64,000 nt of DNA from Pantoea brenneri (GTDB lineage: Bacteria > Pseudomonadota > Gammaproteobacteria > Enterobacterales > Enterobacteriaceae). Positions 42,039-53,121 of this stretch are shown here, one piece after another (within the stretch, counting starts at the first letter, position 1; each line of letters starts with the position of its first letter). Made by a program: the position numbers and the translations under genes. The notes under the pieces were generated by a model, which worked only from the letters and a program-made list of their open reading frames with translations, had not been told where the DNA came from and did not search any database. The DNA lies in contig MIEI01000001.1 in NCBI GenBank assembly GCA_002095305.1, positions 1-64,000 on the forward strand, in the 5' to 3' direction.

Positions 42039-43390
42039 GTTCCTTTCTCCTGTAAGCTCTGTACTACCTGCTCCATGGCGGCACTACGCGAACCTTTAAT
42101 CAAGACAGTCATTTCTTTGTGTTCGGACAACAACTGACGTAAACGTTCAGTCAGGGCGGTTTTATCGCTGAAATGTTCGCCAACGCCGCTGCTTTCGCTG
42201 ATCAACTGGCTAACGTTCCCCACGCTCAGGACCTTATCGATACCGGCAGCACGCGCCGCCAGCCCGACTTCACGGTGACACTGTTCGGTCTCTTCACCCA
42301 GTTCCGCCATATCGCCAGTGACCATCACCCGATAACCCGGCATTTCTGACAGTACCTGCGCCGCAGCGGTCATCGATCCGACGTTAGCGTTATAGCTGTC
42401 ATCCAGCAGCAACTGGTGCGCAGATAAACGTATCGGGAACAGGCGGCCCGGCACCGACTGCAGGGTTTTTAGCCCTTGCTGTATCGCACTCAGCGGAGCA
42501 TCAACCGACAGCGCCAGAGCCGCCGCGGCCAGCGCGTTGGCGACGTTATGCCGTCCCGGCAGCGGCAGCGTAATCGCCACCTCACCGCGCGGCGTCACCA
42601 TCACAAAGTGGGTGCCATCATGCGCAATGCTGATATCACGAGCAGAGAAGTCACATCCGGCCGCCTGCGGCGAGAAGCGCCACACCGTCTGGTCCTGCAG
42701 ATGCGCCTGCCAGTTCGGCCAGTCATTGCTATCCGCATTAAGGATCGCCGTACCGTTGGCGGGCAATCCCATAAATATTTCACCTTTGGCTTTAGCGACG
42801 CCTGCCAGCGAGCCAAATCCTTCCAGATGCGCCGCCGCCAGGTTGTTGACCAGCGCGCTCTCCGGCCGCACCAGATCGGTGGTGTACGCGATCTCGCCCT
42901 GATGATTAGCACCCAGCTCAATCACCGCATACTGATGCTCTCTGGTCAGACGCAGCAGCGTCATCGGGACGCCAAAATCGTTGTTAAGGTTACCGGCGGT
43001 ATAGAGGGTTTCACCGCACTGGCGCAGGATCGCTGCGGTCATCTCTTTGACCGACGTTTTTCCGGATGAACCGGTCAGCGCTACGACCCGGGCTGTCGCC
43101 TGCTGGCGTACCCAGGCCGCCAGCTTGCCAAAGCCCAGTCGGGTATCTTCAACCACTACCTGCGGAACGGCGACAGGTAAATGCTTACTCACTAACAGCG
43201 CCTGCGCGCCGCTAGCAATTGCATCACCCACAAAGTCATGGGCATCAAAACGTTCGCCAACCAGCGCGATAAACAGGCTGCCTGCCGTTACCTTGCGGGT
43301 GTCCGTGGTGACGTCCGTCACGGTTAAATCACTGCCATACAGCGTGCCGCCGGTGATGTCAGCGAGCGTCTTTAAGGAAACCGGGATCAT
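42032..43390 (-). CDS. murF: UDP-MurNAc-tripeptide--D-alanyl-D-alanine ligase
   Basis: Adds the D-Ala-D-Ala made by DdlB to complete the pentapeptide. 452 residues as in E. coli. ATP loop [17 protein letters not shown]-side region near [14 protein letters not shown], and C-terminal [17 protein letters not shown]. Start overlaps the murE stop by four bases. Confidence 0.97.
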   Translation of the reverse strand: MIPVSLKTLADITGGTLYGSDLTVTDVTTDTRKVTAGSLFIALVGERFDAHDFVGDAIASGAQALLVSKHLPVAVPQVVVEDTRLGFGKLAAWVRQQATARVVALTGSSGKTSVKEMTAAILRQCGETLYTAGNLNNDFGVPMTLLRLTREHQYAVIELGANHQGEIAYTTDLVRPESALVNNLAAAHLEGFGSLAGVAKAKGEIFMGLPANGTAILNADSNDWPNWQAHLQDQTVWRFSPQAAGCDFSARDISIAHDGTHFVMVTPRGEVAITLPLPGRHNVANALAAAALALSVDAPLSAIQQGLKTLQSVPGRLFPIRLSAHQLLLDDSYNANVGSMTAAAQVLSEMPGYRVMVTGDMAELGEETEQCHREVGLAARAAGIDKVLSVGNVSQLISESSGVGEHFSDKTALTERLRQLLSEHKEMTVLIKGSRSAAMEQVVQSLQEKGTC

Positions 43391-44873
43391 GCCGCGCCTC
43401 CCAGCAGCGCCGCTACCGTGGCACGATCGGAGTAATCCAGCCGGCGATTGCCGATAATCTGGTAGTCTTCGTGGCCTTTACCCGCCACCAACACGATATC
43501 TTCCGGCTGCGCCTGCATGATGGTGTTGGTCACCGCCTGCGCACGCCCGGAGACGACGCGGGCGCGACCCGGGTCCAGCAGGCCGGTCAGGATATCTTTC
43601 ACAATCGCCTGCGGATCTTCACTGCGTGGGTTGTCATCGGTGATCACCACTACATCGGCGAATTGCTCAGCAATGGCGCCCATTAACGGACGTTTGCCTT
43701 TATCACGATCGCCGCCGCAGCCAAACAGGCACCACAGTTTTCCTGTGCAGTGCAGGCGTGCGGCTTCCAGCGCTTTTTCCAGCGCATCCGGGGTGTGGGC
43801 ATAATCAACCACTACCGTCGGTTTGCCATCAGCACTAAACACTTCCATCCGGCCGTTGACCGGCTGCAACTTCGATGCTGCGTTGATCAGTGCGTCAAGC
43901 GGATAGTCAAGTGCCAGCAGCGTCGCCAGCGCCAGCAGTAAGTTGCTGACGTTGAACGCTCCCATCAGACGGCTGTCGATCTCGCCTTCGCCCCAGCTGG
44001 AGCTGAAGCGGATGTTCGCGCCGTTATCGTGATACTGCACCGCGTCGGCTTTCAGCCAGCGGCCGTGGCAGCCAGGCTGTAAATTATTTTCCATCGTCAC
44101 GGCAACGGCATCAGGCAGGCTGGCCAGCCAGCGACGGCCGACTTCATCATCGGCGTTCAGAATCGCCTGACCAACCTGATGCTCAGAGAACAGCAGCCAT
44201 TTGGCGGACTCATAGCGCTGCATATCGCCGTGATAATCGAGGTGATCGCGGCTGAGATTGGTGAATACGGCGGCCGCAAACGGCAACGCCGCGACACGGT
44301 GCTGAACCAGGCCGTGTGAAGAAACCTCCATCGCGGTCAGTGTGGCACCTTGTTCCGCCAGATCGTGCAGCAGATGCTGAACATCGACCGCTGAGCCGGT
44401 GGTGTTTTCCGCCGGCACAAGCTGGCCGATCAATCCGTTGCCCACCGTCCCCATCACTGCACTGGTTTCGCCCAGCAGGTTGGCCCACTGCGCCAGCAAC
44501 TGGGTGGTGGTGGTTTTTCCGTTGGTGCCGGTGACGCCGATCAGCGTCTGTTTTTCGCCCGGCTGCTGATAGAAACGTCCGGCTAATGCTGACAGACGCT
44601 GATGCAGCTGCGTCAGATAGATAACCGGTACGCCGTGCATTTCACGGATTTCGCCATCGGCCGCTTCCCCTTCGGCTTCGGCCACCACGGCGGCAACGCC
44701 TTGTGCAATCGCCTGCGGGATGAAACGGCGTCCATCGGCCTGATGGCCTGCAATAGCGACAAACAGATCGCCGGAAGCCGCGGTACGGCTATCCAGTGTC
44801 ATGTCACGCAGTGGACGCGCCGGCGCGCCTGGCACCCAGGGCCGAGTAAGTCGCGCAGGTTACGATCTGTCAC
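43387..44873 (-). CDS. murE: UDP-MurNAc-Ala-Glu--meso-diaminopimelate ligase (one-base frameshift)
   Basis: Adds meso-diaminopimelate to the stem peptide. GTG 44873 begins [12 protein letters not shown], aligning with E. coli [13 protein letters not shown]; the frame then breaks at 44839-44841, where CCCTGGGTG stands for CCCCTGGGTG, and resumes as [12 protein letters not shown]. With one base restored the length is 495, exactly E. coli. ATP loop [14 protein letters not shown] and the diaminopimelate-specificity motif DNPR (DDNPRSEDP) are intact. The start overlaps the ftsI end by 14 bases, as in E. coli. A shorter in-frame ATG at 44835 would drop 12-13 conserved residues. Confidence 0.92.
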
Positions 44874-46626
44874 TTGATTCCTCACTTCTGTTAGTCACCA
44901 ACTCGTTCTTGTCATTGGTTGGTAACGCATCCGGCTCGATGTTCATGGTGCGCAGTACGCCGCCCATGATGGCACCAAACACCGGCGCAGAAACCGCACC
45001 ACCGTAGTACTTGCCGGCCTGGGGATCGTTGATCACCACCACCAGCGCGAATCGAGGATGACTGGCAGGCGCGACGCCTGCGGTATAAGCAATGTATTTA
45101 TTGACGTAGCGTCCATCCGGCCCGACTTTTTTAGCGGTACCGGTTTTGATGGCGATGCGATAGCCTTTAATCGCCGCTTTCACCCCGCCGCCGCCGGGCA
45201 GCGCCACGCTTTCCATCATGTGCATCACGGTTTTAACCAGTGACTCATCGAAAACGCGTTGTCCCGCGACAGGGGGATCGACCTTAGTGATCGACAGCGG
45301 ACGGTTGATGCCGTAGCTGCCAATGGTTGCGTAGACTCGCGCTAACTGTAACGGCGTTACCATTAGCCCGTAGCCGAAAGAGAAGGTGGCCCTCTCTATG
45401 TCGGACCACCGTTGTTTTTGAGGGTATAAGCCACTGCTTTCCCCGACCAGCCCCAAATTGGTCGGTTTACCTAGCCCAAAGCGCGCGTAAGTATCTACCA
45501 GCGCTGAGGAAGGCATCGCTAACGCCAGACGTGAAACCCCGACGTTACTCGATTTCTGTAAAACCCCGGTCAGGGTCAGTTCGCTGTAGCGCGCCACGTC
45601 TTTGATCTCATGACCATTGACGCGGTACGGCACGGTATTCAGTACGCTATTCTCTTTGACCACACCGCGCTGCAGGGCGGTCATCACCACCATTGGCTTG
45701 ACGGTAGAACCCGGCTCGAAGATGTCGGTGATGGCGCGGTTACGCATCAGATCTTTCGGCGTGTTGCTGAGGTTATTCGGGTTGTAAGCCGGGCTGTTGG
45801 CCATCGCCAGCACTTCGCCGGTATTCACGTCTACCAGCACCGCAGTGCCCGATTCAGCTTTGTTAAAGGCGACGGCGTTGTTCAGTTCGCGATAGACCAG
45901 CGCCTGTAAGCGCTCATCGATGCTCAGGGTCAGGTTATGCGCAGCGCGGCTATCCACCGAGGAGATATCTTCGATTACCCGACCAAATCGGTCTTTACGC
46001 ACCGTTCGTTCGCCCGGTGCACCGGTCAGCCATTTATCAAAGCTTTTTTCGACCCCTTCGATACCCTGACCGTCGATATTGGTAAAACCAATCAGATGAG
46101 ACGTGACCTGCCCCGCCGGGTAGTAACGGCGTGACTCTTCACGCAGATGGATACCAGGCAGTTTCAATTTTTTGACGTACTCGCCGATGGCCGGATTGAC
46201 CTGGCGCGCCAGATAGACAAAGCGGCCTTTGGGATTGGCGTTAACCCGCGCGGCCAACTGGTCGAGCGGAATCGAAAGCGCATCCGACAGCGCCTTCCAG
46301 CGGCTGTCCAGCGTTACGCCGCCGCCGGCATGCAGCTCTTTGGGATCGGCCCAGATAGCGTTGACCGGCACGCTCACTGCCAGCGGTCGTCCGGCGCGGT
46401 CGCTGATCATACCGCGCGACGTCGGCACCGCCTGAACGCGCAGCGAGCGCAGATCGCCCTCTTTCACCAGCCTGTCAGGATTAATCACCTGCAGCCAGGC
46501 AACACGCGACAGTAATCCTCCCAGTGCCAGCAAAATACAGCCGCACAGCAACGCAAAACGCCAGCTTACAAAGCTGGCTTTATCTTCCGGTTTCTTCAAC
46601 TTCAGCGTTCTGCCTGCGCCGCTCAT
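44860..46626 (-). CDS. ftsI: Septal peptidoglycan transpeptidase FtsI (PBP3)
   Basis: Class B penicillin-binding protein crosslinking septal wall with FtsW. 588 residues, as in E. coli. One transmembrane helix around residues 20-40 (FALLCGCILLALGGLLS), a pedestal domain, then catalytic motifs STVKP (SxxK), KSSNVG (SxN) and IKTGTAKK (KTG). Unlike the other enzymes here the acyl-serine domain faces the periplasm. 16 bp after ftsL. Confidence 0.97.
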   Translation of the reverse strand: MSGAGRTLKLKKPEDKASFVSWRFALLCGCILLALGGLLSRVAWLQVINPDRLVKEGDLRSLRVQAVPTSRGMISDRAGRPLAVSVPVNAIWADPKELHAGGGVTLDSRWKALSDALSIPLDQLAARVNANPKGRFVYLARQVNPAIGEYVKKLKLPGIHLREESRRYYPAGQVTSHLIGFTNIDGQGIEGVEKSFDKWLTGAPGERTVRKDRFGRVIEDISSVDSRAAHNLTLSIDERLQALVYRELNNAVAFNKAESGTAVLVDVNTGEVLAMANSPAYNPNNLSNTPKDLMRNRAITDIFEPGSTVKPMVVMTALQRGVVKENSVLNTVPYRVNGHEIKDVARYSELTLTGVLQKSSNVGVSRLALAMPSSALVDTYARFGLGKPTNLGLVGESSGLYPQKQRWSDIERATFSFGYGLMVTPLQLARVYATIGSYGINRPLSITKVDPPVAGQRVFDESLVKTVMHMMESVALPGGGGVKAAIKGYRIAIKTGTAKKVGPDGRYVNKYIAYTAGVAPASHPRFALVVVINDPQAGKYYGGAVSAPVFGAIMGGVLRTMNIEPDALPTNDKNELVTNRSEESSDRS

Positions 46627-46642
46627 TCGCTATCTGAGGTCC

Positions 46643-46963
46643 TTATTTCTGCACCACAATATTTTCTTGTGAAGGATCAACATGCTGCAATTGCAACTTC
46701 TCGGTTGCGATTCGTTCAACACGACTGTGATCGCCCAGGGCGTTCTCTTCCAGGATCAGGTTGCGCCATTCGATATCCAGCGCATCCCGCTCCAGTACCA
46801 GCTGTTCACGTTGCGCCGTCAGCAAGCGCGTTTTGTGCGTGGTGGTGACCACCAGTACCGCAGAAACCAGCACGGCGATCAGCAGCAACACCGGAATCTT
46901 GCCTTTCCGCAGCAGATCGCCGCCAATCACGCCAGGCAGGCTGTGGCGCTCATTACCGATCAT
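46643..46963 (-). CDS. ftsL: Cell division protein FtsL
   Basis: Bitopic divisome protein that joins FtsB and FtsQ and activates FtsWI. 106 residues with a transmembrane helix (about residues 20-42) and a periplasmic leucine-zipper coiled coil whose [20 protein letters not shown] is identical to E. coli. The cytoplasmic tail is about 15 residues shorter than the 121-residue E. coli protein. The start overlaps rsmH by four bases; an upstream in-frame start was not evident. Confidence 0.94.
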   Translation of the reverse strand: MIGNERHSLPGVIGGDLLRKGKIPVLLLIAVLVSAVLVVTTTHKTRLLTAQREQLVLERDALDIEWRNLILEENALGDHSRVERIATEKLQLQHVDPSQENIVVQK

Positions 46964-47901
46964 GCGTCGGTCTTCTCCGCGATTCGTAATACCGAGCTGC
47001 GCGCGCGTGGGTTTTCAGCCACTTCAGCCTCGCCCGGCGACAGTTTGCCCAGCAACTTAAGTTCTCGTCCGCCCAGCGCGCGTAACTGCTGTTCCGTCAT
47101 TGGTAATCCAGCTGGCACCTGCGGCCCGCGGCTCTGATCGCGCATAAAGCGCTTCACCAGCCGATCTTCCAGTGAGTGGAAGCTGATGACCGACAGACGT
47201 CCCTGCGGTGCCAGCACCTCAACCGCGCCTTTCAGCGCGATGTCGATCTCTTCCAGTTCACTGTTGATCCAGATTCGAATCGCCTGGAAGCTGCGCGTCG
47301 CCGGATGCTTAAATTTATCTTTCACCGGCGTGGCGATGGCGATCACCTCAGCCAGCTCTTTGGTGCGTGTCATCGGCTGCTCGCGGTTGCGCTCAACAAT
47401 GGCGCGGGCGATACGTTTGGCGAAACGCTCTTCGCCATAGGTCTTCAGCACGAAAGCGATGTCGGCTTCTTCAGCGTGGAGCAACCACTCAGCGGCGGAA
47501 TGACCCCGCGACGGGTCCATTCGCATATCCAGTGGTCCGTCGCGCATAAAGGAGAAGCCGCGTTCGGCATCATCCAGCTGCGGCGACGACACGCCTAAAT
47601 CCAGTAAAATGCCGTCAATTTTGCCGACTAATCCCCGTTCAGAAACGTACTCCGCCAGCGCGGAAAAAGGACCATGAATAATGGAGAAGCGCGGATCGGT
47701 GATCTCAGCGGCCGCGGCAATAGCTTGCGGGTCACGATCGATAGCGATGAGCTTTCCCTTCGCCCCAAGCTGCGAAAGAATTAAGCGCGAATGACCGCCA
47801 CGACCGAATGTGCCGTCGATGTAAATCCCGTCTTCCCTGATATTGAGGCCGTTAACCGCCTCATCCAACAGCACGGTGGTATGTTTAAAATTTTCCTGCA
47901 T
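46960..47901 (-). CDS. rsmH: 16S rRNA (cytosine1402-N4)-methyltransferase
   Basis: SAM-dependent enzyme methylating the exocyclic amine of C1402 in the ribosomal P site. 313 residues, as in E. coli. SAM-binding [18 protein letters not shown] near residue 25 and catalytic-side [21 protein letters not shown] are conserved. Two bases downstream of mraZ. Confidence 0.97.
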   Translation of the reverse strand: MQENFKHTTVLLDEAVNGLNIREDGIYIDGTFGRGGHSRLILSQLGAKGKLIAIDRDPQAIAAAAEITDPRFSIIHGPFSALAEYVSERGLVGKIDGILLDLGVSSPQLDDAERGFSFMRDGPLDMRMDPSRGHSAAEWLLHAEEADIAFVLKTYGEERFAKRIARAIVERNREQPMTRTKELAEVIAIATPVKDKFKHPATRSFQAIRIWINSELEEIDIALKGAVEVLAPQGRLSVISFHSLEDRLVKRFMRDQSRGPQVPAGLPMTEQQLRALGGRELKLLGKLSPGEAEVAENPRARSSVLRIAEKTDA

Positions 47902-47903
47902 AG

Positions 47904-48362
47904 CTATAGCGACAAGTCCTGCAACCGCTCAGATAAAGGCTCCTGAGCCGACTGTTCTGCGTCAATATCGTCCCTGACTTGTTGATACCAGGTCTGTTCA
48001 TCCCACAGTTCAAACTTATTGAACTGTCCAACCAGCATCACTTCTTTGGTTAATTTAGCGTGTTGGCGAAGCGTATTCGCCAGCAACAAGCGCCCTGCAT
48101 TATCCATCTGACACTCACTGGCATGGCCCAGTAACAGGCGCTGCACGCGGCGCTCAAGTGGATTCATACTGGATAAGCGGGCCAGCTTTTTTTCAATGAT
48201 TTCCCATTCGGGCAGGGTATAAAGCAACAGGCATGGCTGGTGGAGGTCGATGGTACAGACCATCTGCCCCTGAGACTCGCTGTTCAGTAAATCGCGATAT
48301 CGCGTTGGTACTGCGAGCCGCCCTTTACTGTCGAGATTGACTAACGTTGCTCCGCGGAACAT
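47904..48362 (-). CDS. mraZ: Transcriptional regulator MraZ
   Basis: Ring-forming AbrB-fold protein that binds TGGGN repeats before its own gene and represses the division cluster. 152 residues as in E. coli, with two SpoVT/AbrB-like repeats, each carrying a DXXXR signature: [14 protein letters not shown] near residue 10 and [14 protein letters not shown] near residue 85. First gene of the dcw operon. Confidence 0.97.
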   Translation of the reverse strand: MFRGATLVNLDSKGRLAVPTRYRDLLNSESQGQMVCTIDLHQPCLLLYTLPEWEIIEKKLARLSSMNPLERRVQRLLLGHASECQMDNAGRLLLANTLRQHAKLTKEVMLVGQFNKFELWDEQTWYQQVRDDIDAEQSAQEPLSERLQDLSL

Positions 48363-48382
48363 GCCAGCCTTACCCCCCGCTC

Positions 48383-48406
48383 ACCCATTTGCGCCACTTT
48401 ATCCCA
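48383..48406 (-). promoter_or_regulatory. MraZ operator repeats
   Basis: Three boxes read on the minus strand as TGGGA (48402-48406), TGGCG (48392-48396) and TGGGT (48383-48387), at +12 to +36 from the predicted start. Box-to-box steps are 10 and 9 bp, and the middle box departs from the TGGGN consensus. Confidence 0.7.
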
Positions 48407-48424
48407 CTTTTTACCACGAAACGA

Positions 48425-48453
48425 GTTTAAGGACCCGATGAAATCCTTGTCAA
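48425..48453 (-). promoter_or_regulatory. Predicted Pmra promoter of the dcw cluster
   Basis: On the minus strand a perfect TTGACA (48448-48453), 17-bp spacer and TTAAAC (48425-48430). It lies where E. coli Pmra lies, upstream of the MraZ boxes, and should drive mraZ to at least ftsW. Confidence 0.8.
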
Positions 48454-48834
48454 GCCGGAGCGGCAGTTGAATATCACTATTTGCAGACCGGTGAATTAGC
48501 GTCTGGCGACGTTATATTCAAATAAAAGGCAAAAATAAAAATTAAGCTGATGAATACCTGAATAAAAATAGCGGGCCGGGGAAAAACGGCTAAAAATGAA
48601 ACAATGTAAAGCGCTAAATATTTATCGCAGTTTCTGAGACAGCGGCGGCATTTTAGGGGATTTCTTAAAGGAAGCCCAGCGGCTTCAGGCGGGACGGGAA
48701 CAGAAGGTTTGTTGAAGTTGTAAACAAATAATAAAAAATAAAGCTTTTTGATTTGTTAGATTCAGTGAGCAGAATTTACGCTTTTTTACCTCCTCCCGCT
48801 ATCAGAACCGCCAAAGGCCACAATTTAAAACAGG
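48454..48834. other. AT-rich intergenic region between mraZ promoter and cra terminator
   Basis: About 380 bases with no supported gene. It is notably A/T-rich near 48520-48620 and 48715-48760, unlike the flanking coding DNA, and holds no recognisable sRNA terminator. E. coli also has a long gap here. Confidence 0.5.
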
Positions 48835-48855
48835 CGGGCAGCTTAATACTGCCCG
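48835..48855 (-). terminator. cra terminator
   Basis: A 7-bp perfect stem (48835-48841 with 48849-48855) and 7-nt loop just after the cra stop; on the minus strand CCTGTTTTAAATT follows. Confidence 0.7.
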
Positions 48856-48859
48856 TCAC

Positions 48860-49869
48860 TCATTTAACTTTTCGGCTTAATTGTCCGCGACGGTATAAAT
48901 TACGCCGGATGCGGGTTAACCCCGGTTTCGGTTTTCTCGGTTCGTCTAAGGAGGCTAAAACTAATTCCAGTACCCGCTCCGCCACGTCACGATGGCGCTG
49001 ACCCACCGCCAGCACCGGACACTCAAGAAAGTCCAGTAATTCGTGGTCGCCAAAGGTCGCGATAGCCAGCTCGGTCGGGAGCCGTCCGTCACGTTTCAGC
49101 GTCACATCCATCACGCCCTGTAGCAGGCCAAACGACGTGGTGAACAGCGCCTCAGGCATCGGATGATCTTCAAGGTACTTTTCGAACAGCGCCGCAGCAG
49201 CGGTACGCTCAAAACTGTTGCAGTAGATGTAGTCGATTGGACGACTATCCTCTTTCCACGCGTCGCGGAAGCCCATCTCACGCAGGAAACTGACCGACAG
49301 TTCGGGTAGCGCGCCGAGAAACAGCACATTTTTAACCTCGAGCTGACGTAATTCGGCGGCCAGCGTATAGGCATCATCCTGATCGGCACCCACCACGCTG
49401 GTGAAGTGCTCGCGATCGAGGGCGCGGTCTAAGGCGATGATGGCAGAGGATCGTTGATCCAGCGCTGATAAAACGGATGCTCTGGCGGTAATGAAGTAGA
49501 AACGATGATCGCATCAACCTGCCGTTGCAGCAGATGCTCAATGCAGCGCATCTCATTATCCGGCTGATCTTCTGAACAGGCGATCAGCAACTGATAACCT
49601 CGCTGCCGTGCCTGACGCTCAAGATAATTCGCGATGCGGGTATAGCTGGTATTTTCCAGATCGGGAATGACTAAGCCAATGGAACGGGTGCGCCCGGCGC
49701 GCAGTCCGGCCGCCACTGCATTCGGGTGGTAATTGTGCTCACGCACCACCGCCATCACTTTCTCAACGGTTTTGTCGCTGACACGATACTGCCGCGCTTT
49801 GCCATTAATCACATAACTGGCCGTGGTACGCGACACGCCCGCCAGACGCGCAATTTCATCCAGTTTCAC
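48860..49869 (-). CDS. cra: Catabolite repressor/activator Cra (FruR; one-base frameshift)
   Basis: LacI-family regulator of carbon flow that leaves DNA when fructose 1-phosphate binds. GTG 49869 ([20 protein letters not shown]) matches the E. coli start and is preceded by GAGGG. The HTH covers residues 1-55, then the sugar-binding domain with [20 protein letters not shown]. The frame breaks after QRWINDPLP near 49442, probably CCC read as CC; one base restores [20 protein letters not shown] and about 336 residues (334 in E. coli). Pseudogene status cannot be excluded, since cra is dispensable on sugars, but the pattern of errors in this window argues against it. Confidence 0.9.
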
Positions 49870-50014
49870 GATAACCCTCAATCAAAGCCGTTCGCACGAC
49901 TAAAATAGCCGCAGTTAAGCTATGGACAACTCATGGTTATCATCTAACAGCAGAAAAGTGCGCGGAGCAACCGCTTTTCTGAATGTAACTGGTCTGGCGC
50001 ATAAAAAATAAAAA

Positions 50015-50035
50015 AACCCGGCATTTCGCCGGGTT
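50015..50035 (-). terminator. ilvIH terminator
   Basis: An 8-bp stem (50015-50022 with 50028-50035) with loop ATTTC; on the minus strand it continues into a long T-rich tract (complement of 49999-50014). Confidence 0.9.
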
Positions 50036-50065
50036 AGAGTCATCCTGAGTGATTACGCAAGGTGA

Positions 50066-50557
50066 TTAACGCATGATGCGATCGCCACGCGACACCCCGA
50101 CGATTCCGGAGCGTGCCACTTCGACAATTTCCGCCACATCGCGCACGGTATTCAGGAATGCGTCCAGTTTGTCGCTGGTGCCGGCAAGCTGAACCGTATA
50201 CAGCGTCGGGGTCACATCAATAATCTGGCCCCGGAAGATTTCCGCATTGCGCTTCACCTCTTCCCGGCCGTAGCCGCTGGCCTGAATTTTCACCAGCATA
50301 ATTTCACGCTCAACGTACGCGCCCTGCCCCAGTTCGGTCACGCGCAGCACATCAACCAGCTTGTGCAGCTGCTTCTCGATCTGCTCCAGCACCTTCTGAT
50401 CGCCGACGGTCTGTATCGTCATTCGCGATAGCGTCGGATCGTCCGTTGGCGCAACGGTCAGGCTTTCGATGTTATAGCCACGCTGTGAGAACAGGCCGAC
50501 CACGCGAGATAATGCGCCGGATTCGTTCTCCAGCAGAACCGATAAAATGCGACGCAT
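50066..50557 (-). CDS. ilvH: Acetolactate synthase III small subunit
   Basis: Regulatory ACT-domain subunit giving valine feedback inhibition of IlvI. The start [19 protein letters not shown] at 50557 gives 163 residues, the E. coli length. The first ACT domain covers about residues 3-77 and carries [16 protein letters not shown]. It starts two bases after the ilvI stop, so the subunits are made together. Confidence 0.97.
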   Translation of the reverse strand: MRRILSVLLENESGALSRVVGLFSQRGYNIESLTVAPTDDPTLSRMTIQTVGDQKVLEQIEKQLHKLVDVLRVTELGQGAYVEREIMLVKIQASGYGREEVKRNAEIFRGQIIDVTPTLYTVQLAGTSDKLDAFLNTVRDVAEIVEVARSGIVGVSRGDRIMR

Positions 50558-50559
50558 AG

Positions 50560-52284
50560 TTATGTCCTCTCCGTTTTGCTTAACCACATCTCATCCATGC
50601 TGCCACCGCGAATCTGCATCGGATAAACGTGCTCACTGCCGTCGACGGTGACATCCACAAATACCAGCCGTCCCTGCGCCAGTGTTTCCAGCGCCAGCGT
50701 CAGCTTCTCTTCCAGCTCCGCCGGATGCTCAATGGCGATTCCGACATGCCCATAGGCTTCTGCCAGACGGACGAAATCAGGCAGCGATTCCATATAAGAC
50801 TGGGAGTGGCGGCCGGAATAGATCATGTCCTGCCACTGTTTCACCATGCCGAGGAAACGGTTGTTAAGGTTCAGCACCAGCACCGGCAGATTGTACTGCA
50901 GCGCGGTCGACAGCTCCTGAATGTTCATCTGGATACTGCCGTCGCCGGTGACACAAATAACGGTTTCATCCGGCAACGCCATTTTCACGCCGAGCGCGGC
51001 AGGCAGGCCAAAGCCCATGGTGCCGAGACCGCCGGAGTTGATCCAGCGACGCGGCTTATCAAACTGGTAGTACAGCGCCGCAAACATCTGATGCTGACCG
51101 ACGTCAGAGGTGACATAAGCGTCGCCTTTGGTCAAGCGGCAGATGGTTTCAATAACCGCCTGCGGCTTAATTTTTGCGCTGGTACGATCAAATTCCAGGC
51201 ACTGACGGCTGCGCCAGCTTTCAATCGATTGCCACCAGTCACGCAGGCTGTCGAGCGGCTGTTTGCTGTCAGTCTGGGCCAGTAGCTCCAGCATCTGCTG
51301 CAGCACCTGGCGGGCATCGCCAACGATCGGGATATCGGCCGCCACCGTTTTTGAGATGGAGGTGGGATCGATATCAATGTGCATCACCGTGGCATCCGGG
51401 CAATATTTTGCCAGGTTGTTAGTGGTACGATCATCAAAGCGAACCCCAACGCCGAAAATCAGGTCGGCATTGTGCATGGTCATATTGGCTTCGTAGGTGC
51501 CGTGCATCCCCAGCATGCCGACGCATTGACGGTGAGTACCAGGAAACGCGCCCAGCCCCATCAGCGAGGTGGTGACCGGGATGTTCAGGCTCTCCGCCAG
51601 CTGCAGCAGTTCCGCCTCACAGCCTGAGGTGATCGCGCCGCCACCGACGTAGATCACTGGCTTATGGGCTGCCAGCAGCGTATTCAATGCACGTTTGATC
51701 TGCCCTTTGTGCCCCTGAATCGTTGGATTGTAAGAGCGCATGCTCACTTCTTCCGGCCAGTGATAAGGCAGTTTATTGGCCGGATTAAGAATGTCTTTTG
51801 GCAGATCGATCACCACCGGTCCCGGACGTCCGCTCGACGCCAGCCAGAACGCCTTTTTCAGCACGGTCGGGATCTCTTCGGTGTTTTTCACCAGGAAACT
51901 GTGTTTCACCACCGGACGGGAGATGCCGACCATGTCGCACTCCTGAAAGGCGTCATAGCCGATCAGCGACGAAGGCACCTGCCCCGACAGAATCACCAGC
52001 GGGATTGAATCCATATAGGCCGTGGCGATACCGGTAATCGCATTGGTGGCGCCGGGTCCGGACGTCACCAGCACCACGCCGACTTCGCCGGTCGCGCGCG
52101 CCAGGCCATCGGCCATGTGCACCGCGCCCTGTTCATGGCGCACCAGAACGTGGTCGATTCCCCCGACCGTTTGCAGCGCGTCGTAAATATCCAACACCGC
52201 GCCACCCGGATAACCGAATACCTGCTTAACGCCCTGATCGATTAACGAACGGACGACCATTTCGGCTCCTGACAACATCTCCAT
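50560..52284 (-). CDS. ilvI: Acetolactate synthase III large subunit
   Basis: Thiamine-diphosphate and FAD-dependent catalytic subunit making acetolactate or acetohydroxybutyrate for branched-chain amino acids. 574 residues as in E. coli. N-terminal [15 protein letters not shown] with the catalytic Glu in [12 protein letters not shown]; ThDP/Mg motif [16 protein letters not shown] ... NLNN. Preceded by GGAGGCAGAAG. The operon faces away from leuABCD across a 733-bp gap lacking leuO. Confidence 0.97.
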   Translation of the reverse strand: MEMLSGAEMVVRSLIDQGVKQVFGYPGGAVLDIYDALQTVGGIDHVLVRHEQGAVHMADGLARATGEVGVVLVTSGPGATNAITGIATAYMDSIPLVILSGQVPSSLIGYDAFQECDMVGISRPVVKHSFLVKNTEEIPTVLKKAFWLASSGRPGPVVIDLPKDILNPANKLPYHWPEEVSMRSYNPTIQGHKGQIKRALNTLLAAHKPVIYVGGGAITSGCEAELLQLAESLNIPVTTSLMGLGAFPGTHRQCVGMLGMHGTYEANMTMHNADLIFGVGVRFDDRTTNNLAKYCPDATVMHIDIDPTSISKTVAADIPIVGDARQVLQQMLELLAQTDSKQPLDSLRDWWQSIESWRSRQCLEFDRTSAKIKPQAVIETICRLTKGDAYVTSDVGQHQMFAALYYQFDKPRRWINSGGLGTMGFGLPAALGVKMALPDETVICVTGDGSIQMNIQELSTALQYNLPVLVLNLNNRFLGMVKQWQDMIYSGRHSQSYMESLPDFVRLAEAYGHVGIAIEHPAELEEKLTLALETLAQGRLVFVDVTVDGSEHVYPMQIRGGSMDEMWLSKTERT

Positions 52285-52953
52285 CTTCTGCCTCCAGGCG
52301 TGAGGGCCAGGCTGCGTTAACGCGCGTGGTGCGTTACGTCATCCAGGCACCTGCTTTGCCAATGTAAGATCAAAACCTTATGTTTATGCCAGCAGGGCGG
52401 AAACGCGTTCCGCCCAGCGGATACAGAGAAATCTGTTGAGTTCATTGTTTTGAGAGTAGGACGATTACCATAACCGCAGTTAACCTGGCAGGCAAACCGC
52501 AAACTCGCGCAAATTAAACCGCGCCAACGTAAAGGCTCTGCGCGATAAGAAAGGGCTACGCGGAATACACTAATCACGTCGCACAACCGCAGAGGAAAAT
52601 GCTGGCGATGAAATTATTTTCAGCGTGATCTAAGAAATAGCGAAAAGTTATTGCCGCTTACCGCAGCCCACAATTTGCTGTGGCATTTCTTTTCTGGCGT
52701 AATTAACCTTAAAATCATTAAAGTTCATACGATTATGCTGAAGCAGCGAAAATAAATCCGGTCACTCCGACTGAAAGATAAATTATAAAATCTTTTAATT
52801 TCAGTTAATTAATAAAATACAAAGCCACAGCCAGCCGCCACCGATCGTCTGTTTTAACCCGCGCCGCGTGCGCAGTTGTTCAATACGCTGGCTGGCCGAT
52901 ATCTGACAGAATATTTTCCTTATTTAGCCGCATAAATAGCCCTTCATTGAAGG
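52285..52953. other. Long AT-rich regulatory gap between ilvI and the leu promoter; leuO absent
   Basis: No gene is supported in these 669 bases. In E. coli the LysR gene leuO lies between ilvIH and leuABCD; no HTH-encoding frame is present here on either strand. The stretch 52620-52830 is very A/T-rich, as expected for the Lrp-bound ilvIH control region, and could bind H-NS. Individual Lrp sites are too degenerate to call by eye. Confidence 0.6.
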
Positions 52954-52982
52954 TTGACATCCCTCCGGGATTCCAGTACCAA
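52954..52982 (+). promoter_or_regulatory. leuLABCD promoter
   Basis: Perfect TTGACA (52954-52959), 17-bp spacer and TACCAA (52977-52982). The beginning and end of the spacer (TCC ... TCCAG) match my recollection of the E. coli leu promoter, including the weak -10. Transcription would start near 52989, 29 bases before leuL. Confidence 0.75.
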
Positions 52983-53017
52983 TATGTGCAGCACACAATT
53001 TTATGAGGTTTGAATCC

Positions 53018-53101
53018 ATGTTTCGTTCTTCTCGCCTACTCGGTCTACTACTAAACGCATTCAGTTTGCGCGGTAGACTTGTGGGCGGAATCAAACACTG
53101 A
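53018..53101 (+). CDS. leuL: leu operon leader peptide
   Basis: A 27-residue leader, MFRSSRLLGLLLNAFSLRGR then LVGGIKH, with five leucine codons in a six-codon stretch (CTA CTC GGT CTA CTA CTA), mostly the rare CTA. Ribosome stalling here under leucyl-tRNA shortage would favour the antiterminator. It ends like E. coli LeuL (GIQH there, GIKH here). ATGAGGTT upstream supplies a weak ribosome site. Confidence 0.9.
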   Translation: MFRSSRLLGLLLNAFSLRGRLVGGIKH

Positions 53102-53121
53102 TTCAAACCTGCTGAAAGTTA

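Noticed and set aside
52317-52586. 89-codon minus-strand frame in the ilvI-leu gap as a LeuO remnant
   Set aside because: The translation shows no HTH or LysR features, and no start signal is apparent. It looks like a chance frame.
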